Below the pieces are notes generated by a model that saw only the letters and a list, made by a program, of their open reading frames with translations, ran no database searches and was not told where the DNA came from. The translations under genes and the position numbers were made by a program. From an uncultured bacterium (lineage in GTDB: Bacteria > Actinomycetota > Coriobacteriia > Coriobacteriales > Coriobacteriaceae), in NCBI GenBank assembly GCA_905214615.1, contig CAJMMX010000072.1:1-8943 (forward strand): 8,943 nucleotides of DNA, given 5' to 3'. Within the stretch, counting starts at the first letter, position 1, and each line of letters begins with the position of its first letter. This document shows, piece by piece, positions 5,737 through 8,943 of this stretch.

Positions 5737-5779
5737 GCAAGACGGGCTTTGAGGGGCGACCAATCAAAGTCCGTCTTGC
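5737..5779 (+). repeat. 16-bp hairpin between the UreE-like and HAD genes
   Basis: 5737-5752 pairs with 5764-5779; the core is AAGACGGGCTTTGA opposite TCAAAGTCCGTCTT, with one G-U wobble at 5746/5770 and an 11-base loop. It lies 12 bases after the UreE-like stop and before the AGGAGG of the HAD gene (5787-5792). No T-run follows, so it is probably not a full terminator. It could partially separate the HAD gene from the upstream pair or stabilise the upstream message. Confidence 0.55.
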
Positions 5780-5807
5780 TGTTGATAGGAGGCTTTGGGG
5801 GAAGCAT

Positions 5808-6605
5808 ATGGGTCTTGAGGGAATCAAGCTGATTGCATGCGATTTGGACGGCACGTTGCTGCATCCGGGGGAGCGCGAGCCGCGTTCCGAGGCCTTTGAG
5901 CTCATTGATGAGCTGCATCGTCGCGGTATCGTGTTTATGCCGGCGAGCGGCCGTCAATATGCGAGCTTGCGCTACCTGTTTGCCCCGGTGGCCGATGAAC
6001 TCGCCTATGTATGCGAAAACGGAGCCCTGGTGATGAGCGAGGGGCGTGCCGTTGTCAAGCGTTCCATGGAGCGTAGCCTTGCTATGGATATCGCGAATGC
6101 CGTGGTTGCGTATCCCCATGCCGACGTGACCCTTTCGTGTGAGGGGCACCTCTACACCATGGGCGGCAACGATGCGTTTGTTGACCACCTGCGTTATGAG
6201 GTCCACTGCGATGTGGCGGTAGTCGACCGTCCCGAAGACATCGACGAGGACGTCATTAAGATTGCCTTCCAGACGCCCGAGGCGGAGCAGCAGGCGGCGC
6301 TGGAGTATTTCGAGCGCCACTTTAGCGATCGAGTCGATGTCATGACATCGGGAACCGAATGGACGGACTTTATCGGTTTCGATTCGGGCAAGGGCTCCGC
6401 GCTTGCCGATTACGGTCGCGCTCTGGGGATTTCGCCCGATGAGATGATGGCGTTTGGCGACAATGAGAACGATCGTGACATGCTCAACGTGGTGGGCCAT
6501 CCCTATCTGATGGAGAGCTGCAACCCCAGCATGCGCGGCATCAACGACCGCGTCCGCTACGCGCGCACGGTCGAAGAAGAACTGCGTCGTCTACTTGCTG
6601 TGTAG
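5808..6605 (+). CDS. Cof-type HAD-IIB family sugar/nucleotide phosphatase
   Basis: Protein of 265 residues, typical of Cof-like haloacid dehalogenase hydrolases, which remove phosphate from small metabolites such as sugar phosphates or pyridoxal phosphate. All four motifs are seen: motif I D12-L-D14-G-T (nucleophile D12, acid D14), motif II SGR (47-49), motif III K195 in FDSGKGSAL, and motif IV GDNENDRDML with D218 and D222. The large cap domain between residues 85 and 180 fits subclass IIB. The substrate cannot be predicted from sequence. An in-frame ATG at 5727 would extend the protein through the hairpin; the ATG at 5808 is preferred because the fold starts there, although its ribosome site is imperfect (GGGGGAAG at 5797-5804, AGGAGG at 5787-5792). 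It ends 15 bp from the convergent perR gene, with no visible terminator. Confidence 0.93.
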   Translation: MGLEGIKLIACDLDGTLLHPGEREPRSEAFELIDELHRRGIVFMPASGRQYASLRYLFAPVADELAYVCENGALVMSEGRAVVKRSMERSLAMDIANAVVAYPHADVTLSCEGHLYTMGGNDAFVDHLRYEVHCDVAVVDRPEDIDEDVIKIAFQTPEAEQQAALEYFERHFSDRVDVMTSGTEWTDFIGFDSGKGSALADYGRALGISPDEMMAFGDNENDRDMLNVVGHPYLMESCNPSMRGINDRVRYARTVEEELRRLLAV

Positions 6606-6620
6606 GCATGTCCCAAACAT

Positions 6621-7001
6621 CTACCGGCAGTCGGGGCAGAGACCCTCGAAGATGGTGTAGTGCGATGTGACGTCCCAGCCGATTTGCTCGGACGCCTTGT
6701 CGTCGAGTTGGGCATCGAAGGGGAGCGGCACGTCGATGACGCGGCTGCACGAGGTGCAGATGATATGTGCGTGCGGCTCGATGGTGCGATCGAAGCGGCT
6801 GCCGCCCGGCGTCTTAATAGAGAGAATCTCCCCTGCGTCGGCTAAGAGATTGAGGTTGCGGTAGACCGTGCCGCGGCTGATCTTGTCATCCTGTTCGCGT
6901 ACGGCGTTGTAGATTTCGTCGGCGGTGGGATGGTTATAGCTTTGGCGCACAGCGTCAAGAACCAGCTTTCGCTGCTTGGTATTCCTTCTTTGCACCGCCA
7001 T
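6621..7001 (-). CDS. perR: PerR-type peroxide-sensing Fur-family repressor
   Basis: Protein of 126 residues, short for a Fur-family regulator. The N-terminal winged helix runs to about residue 73, including HPTADEIYNAV (24-34) and the recognition region ISRGTVYRNLNLL (41-53). The dimer domain carries the structural zinc site CxxC (C82, C85) and CxxC (C122, C125). Regulatory metal ligands expected in B. subtilis PerR are matched: H37 by H24, D85 by D72 in GSRFD, H91/H93 by H77/H79, and D104 by D90. The aspartate in SRFD, where Fur usually has glutamate, points to PerR, which uses iron-catalysed histidine oxidation to sense hydrogen peroxide. The protein starts about 13 residues later than B. 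subtilis PerR. AAGAGG lies eight bases before the ATG. The gene is downstream of acyP and convergent with the HAD gene. Confidence 0.86.
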   Translation of the reverse strand: MAVQRRNTKQRKLVLDAVRQSYNHPTADEIYNAVREQDDKISRGTVYRNLNLLADAGEILSIKTPGGSRFDRTIEPHAHIICTSCSRVIDVPLPFDAQLDDKASEQIGWDVTSHYTIFEGLCPDCR

Positions 7002-7037
7002 GCGCCTCGCCTCTTTTCTATCAACGGTCGTAGGTAA

Positions 7038-7066
7038 ATGATACCGTATTTAGCACACAATACTAA
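7038..7066 (-). promoter_or_regulatory. Candidate perR promoter and possible PerR/Fur box
   Basis: On the minus strand TTAGTA (7066-7061) and TATCAT (7043-7038) are separated by 17 bases, a reasonable sigma-70-like promoter overlapping the last codons of the acylphosphatase gene. The spacer and -35 contain an imperfect inverted repeat, TTATTAG, nine bases, CTAAATA (7069-7047), in the AT-rich style of Fur-family operators, which would fit autoregulation. Five of seven arm positions match, so this is suggestive only. Confidence 0.35.
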
Positions 7067-7473
7067 TAACGAGGAATGAAACCGTCTTCATGGGCAAATG
7101 GGGCTCGGGTCTGGGCGTCTACGAGGCGAAAACGCGTTCCCATGCGCTCATAGGAGGCATGAAGCGCCTCGAGATGAGACAGGATGTTTGCCGGAGCTCC
7201 CTGTATCTCCATCTCGACTGACCCGTCTTCCATGTTACTCACCCAGCCGGTGAGTGCGCGTGCCTGTGCGAGGTTGGTGTTGGTAAAGCGAAAACCAACG
7301 CCTTGGACTTGCCCCTCCCAGCGTAGGAAATAGCGCAGGGGAGTGTCTTGAGTGGCCTCGTCGCTTGCGAGCACAGTAAGCCTGCGGCGCAGCTCGAGCT
7401 CGACGTTTGATGGTTTTTGAGGCTCTCGACTGCCGCCGGTGACGCTGGAGAAGAACGTTTCGAAGAAGCCCAT
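7063..7473 (-). CDS. acyP: Acylphosphatase with an N-terminal extension
   Basis: Protein of 136 residues. Acylphosphatases hydrolyse acyl phosphates such as acetyl phosphate or 1,3-bisphosphoglycerate. The domain begins near residue 47 with YFLRWEGQVQGVGFRFTNTNLA; R62 in GVGFR is the phosphate-binding arginine and N80 in GWVSNMEDGSVEMEIQG the catalytic asparagine. The family is normally 90-100 residues, so about 45 residues are extra at the N terminus (MGFFETFFSSVTGG and onwards), including a short hydrophobic and aromatic start. The C terminus has no classical ending motif that I recognise. The ATG is two bases after the stop of the oxidoreductase gene, so the two are coupled. The ribosome site (AGCAGG seven bases upstream) is weak. 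Confidence 0.9.
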   Translation of the reverse strand: MGFFETFFSSVTGGSREPQKPSNVELELRRRLTVLASDEATQDTPLRYFLRWEGQVQGVGFRFTNTNLAQARALTGWVSNMEDGSVEMEIQGAPANILSHLEALHASYERMGTRFRLVDAQTRAPFAHEDGFIPRY

Positions 7474-7475
7474 CG

Positions 7476-8582
7476 CTAGGCCTGCTTGACTGAATCAGCG
7501 GGAAAGGTAATGCCGGCCTGCTGGCGCACGGCATCCATGATACGCAGCGAGACAAGCGTGACATCGCGATAGTGGCCAAGCTCATGGCGCCCGGCAGACG
7601 TTTCCCAGATCTCGTCCTTAATGCTATCGATGCCGACGATGGCGGTGATAAAGTCGGCGAGCTCGTACTCCATGGTGTTGCTCGATTTGGGCAGGTTGAG
7701 CGCGCGCCCGTTGTCGCCTTGCTCGCGCGGCGCCTCGGTCGCCGATCCGCGCACGACGTCGCCGCGATAATCGATGCGTACGTTGCGGGGCGTGGACAGA
7801 TGGTCAATCTGGATAGTGCCACGCTCGCCTTCGATCTGCGATGGCAGCAGGTCATTCGTAATTTTGGAGTGCGCAAGCTCGACGGAGATGCGGCCACCGC
7901 CGTAGCTGGCGAGGATGGAACCGCAGCCGTCGATGGGGCCGTGCGTGAGCTGTCGCGTGGTGGGGTCGAGCAGAGTAGTCATGCTCGTAAGGCCGGAGGG
8001 CATGCCGAAAATCTCGACCATGGGCTCGACGGTGTAGACGCCGATGTCCATGAGGGAGCCCGATGCCATATTGCAATCGAAGATGTTGCTGGCGCGTCCT
8101 GCGAGGATTTCGTTGTAGCGCGAGGAGTACTTGCCAAAGCGCAGTGAGGCGCGGCGAATGGGCGCAATTTCGCCCAGAGCGTCCTCGATGGCGTGGAAAG
8201 CGGGGTCGTGGAGCGGGCGCATGGCCTCGAGGGCCACGACACCTGCTGCCTCGGCAGCGCGGAAGACTTCCAGCGCCTGCGCTTCGGTGGCGCAGAAGGG
8301 CTTTTCGACGATAACGTGCTTGCCGCCGGCGATGCAGGCGAGCGCCTGCTCGTAATGGAGCGCGTTGGGGCTGCCGATGTAGACGGCGTCGACGTCGGCG
8401 GCGGATGCGAGCTCGTCGAGTGCAGTGAAGTTGCGCTCGCCGCCGCGCTCAGTGGTAAAGGCAGCGCCGCGCTCGGCGTTGCGCGAGAGCGTGCCTGCGA
8501 ATACAGCCTGGTCGTTTGCATTGACGACTTGGATAAAGTCGTCGGTGATCATGGATGTGCCGATGGTCGCTATGCGCAGCAT
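7476..8582 (-). CDS. Gfo/Idh/MocA family NAD(P)-dependent oxidoreductase
   Basis: Protein of 368 residues, normal for the family, which oxidises or reduces sugars, inositols and similar compounds with a nicotinamide cofactor. The N-terminal Rossmann fold begins RIATIGTSMITDDF (residues 3-16), a variant of the usual GxGxxA loop. YIGSPNALHYEQA (68-80) and the family signature E93-K94-P95 are clear. In the second domain, ASGSLMDIGVYTVEPM (173-188) carries the usual D179, but tyrosine (Y183) where many members have the catalytic histidine of DIGVH. The substrate cannot be assigned. The ATG has GAGGGGG upstream (8593-8587). The acylphosphatase gene follows after two bases, and rnhA lies upstream with a 75-bp gap holding an inverted repeat. 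Confidence 0.93.
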   Translation of the reverse strand: MLRIATIGTSMITDDFIQVVNANDQAVFAGTLSRNAERGAAFTTERGGERNFTALDELASAADVDAVYIGSPNALHYEQALACIAGGKHVIVEKPFCATEAQALEVFRAAEAAGVVALEAMRPLHDPAFHAIEDALGEIAPIRRASLRFGKYSSRYNEILAGRASNIFDCNMASGSLMDIGVYTVEPMVEIFGMPSGLTSMTTLLDPTTRQLTHGPIDGCGSILASYGGGRISVELAHSKITNDLLPSQIEGERGTIQIDHLSTPRNVRIDYRGDVVRGSATEAPREQGDNGRALNLPKSSNTMEYELADFITAIVGIDSIKDEIWETSAGRHELGHYRDVTLVSLRIMDAVRQQAGITFPADSVKQA

Positions 8583-8586
8583 GTGT

Positions 8587-8632
8587 CCCCCTCGTGCCGT
8601 TCGGTTTACAGGATGAGTGTAGCGCGAGGGGG
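8587..8632 (-). promoter_or_regulatory. Inverted repeat that covers the oxidoreductase ribosome site, with candidate promoter in the loop
   Basis: CCCCCTCGTGC (8587-8597) matches GCGCGAGGGGG (8622-8632) as an 11-position inverted repeat with one imperfect position (8595/8624). In minus-strand mRNA the 3' arm contains the GAGGGGG ribosome site of the oxidoreductase gene. A -10-like TACACT (8621-8616) lies between the arms, with a poor -35. A transcript started there would lack the 5' arm, while read-through from rnhA would form the stem. It could instead be a repressor operator. Confidence 0.5.
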
Positions 8633-8657
8633 CAGGAAATAGCGTGCGAAAACGCCG

Positions 8658-8943
8658 TTACAGGTCGCTCTCGTTAAAGCCGGCGTCGATATCGAGGTTG
8701 CTGCCGTCGGCCGCCGTGGTGGCAAGCTCGTCGCAGCGCTCATTGAGCTCATGGCCGGCGTGGCCCTTAACCCAGATGAACTCCACTTTGTGCTTGCTCT
8801 TTGCGGTGAGCAGGCGCTCCCACAGATCGCGGTTCTTGACAGGCTGCTTGTTGGCGGTCTTCCAGCCGCGTTTTTTCCAGTTATGGATCCACTGAGTGAT
8901 CCCCTGACGCACGTACTGGCTGTCGGTGCTGAGGATCACTTCG
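8658..8943 (-). CDS. rnhA: Ribonuclease HI, 3' part of the gene
   Basis: The last 94 residues of RNase HI, which cleaves the RNA strand of RNA-DNA hybrids. The start lies beyond the right edge; about 60 residues, including the first two catalytic carboxylates, are missing. STDSQYV (the position of E. coli D70) is followed by a stretch nearly identical to E. coli, GITQWIHNWKKRGWKTA, then WVKGHAGHELNERCDELA with the conserved histidine (E. coli H124) and the last catalytic aspartate (D134 in E. coli). It ends with a short acidic tail, NLDIDAGFNESDL. The oxidoreductase gene starts 75 bp downstream on the same strand. Confidence 0.95.
   Translation of the reverse strand, partial: EVILSTDSQYVRQGITQWIHNWKKRGWKTANKQPVKNRDLWERLLTAKSKHKVEFIWVKGHAGHELNERCDELATTAADGSNLDIDAGFNESDL

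Noticed and set aside
4594..5763. A 390-codon open extension on the minus strand in frame with the dipeptidase gene, giving a 727-residue frame
   Set aside because: It is antisense to the FKBP and UreE-like genes, which have clear family motifs. The dipeptidase has its own GGAGG and ATG at 4593, and the extension shows no recognisable domain. Third-position GC bias explains the lack of stops.
5727..5807. Upstream ATG at 5727 for the HAD gene
   Set aside because: It would run through the hairpin at 5737-5779, lacks a ribosome site, and homology begins at 5808.
5721..6500. A 259-codon minus-strand open frame opposite the HAD gene
   Set aside because: Shadow of a gene with all four HAD motifs; no motif of its own.

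Overview
The window looks like part of the chromosome of a Coriobacteriia actinobacterium, most likely Collinsella or a close relative. This rests on the high GC content, the gene content of an anaerobe (class III ribonucleotide reductase activase, PerR-type regulator) and short gaps with GGAGG-type ribosome binding sites. The genus is an inference from general familiarity, not from a search.

Layout. Bases 1-391 carry no convincing gene. They hold a perfect 9-bp inverted repeat (39-59) and a long 23-bp imperfect hairpin (292-377) that ends next to the nrdG ribosome binding site. The plus strand then has nrdG (392-973) and a pterin/folate cluster: folE (GTP cyclohydrolase I), an HD-domain phosphohydrolase-like gene, and folB (dihydroneopterin aldolase). 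The cluster meets head-on a minus-strand pair: a YgjP/WLM-type zinc metallopeptidase (2717-3493) and, upstream of it, an M19 membrane-dipeptidase-family gene (3580-4593), with a strong 16-bp hairpin between the two. From the divergent region 4594-4713 the plus strand runs through a SlyD-type FKBP prolyl isomerase, a UreE-like metallochaperone domain protein, and a Cof-type HAD phosphatase. The last block is on the minus strand, read from the right edge: the 3' part of rnhA (RNase HI), a Gfo/Idh/MocA oxidoreductase, an acylphosphatase with an N-terminal extension, and a PerR/Fur-family regulator.

How the genes may work together. FolE makes 7,8-dihydroneopterin triphosphate and FolB acts on 7,8-dihydroneopterin. 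The step between them, removal of the phosphates, has no Nudix gene here, but an HD-family hydrolase sits exactly between the two genes, so it is the natural candidate. The SlyD-like FKBP and the UreE-like protein are 3 bp apart. Both families are linked to nickel handling, yet no urease gene is visible, which suggests a nickel or metal delivery role for another enzyme. PerR has the residues expected of an iron-dependent peroxide sensor.

The most unusual signals are the UreE-like/FKBP pair, the HD gene in the folate cluster, and several strong inverted repeats in the few intergenic gaps. One of these repeats could bury the ribosome binding site of the oxidoreductase gene in read-through transcripts only. 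I saw no mobile-element gene, CRISPR array, tRNA or rRNA.
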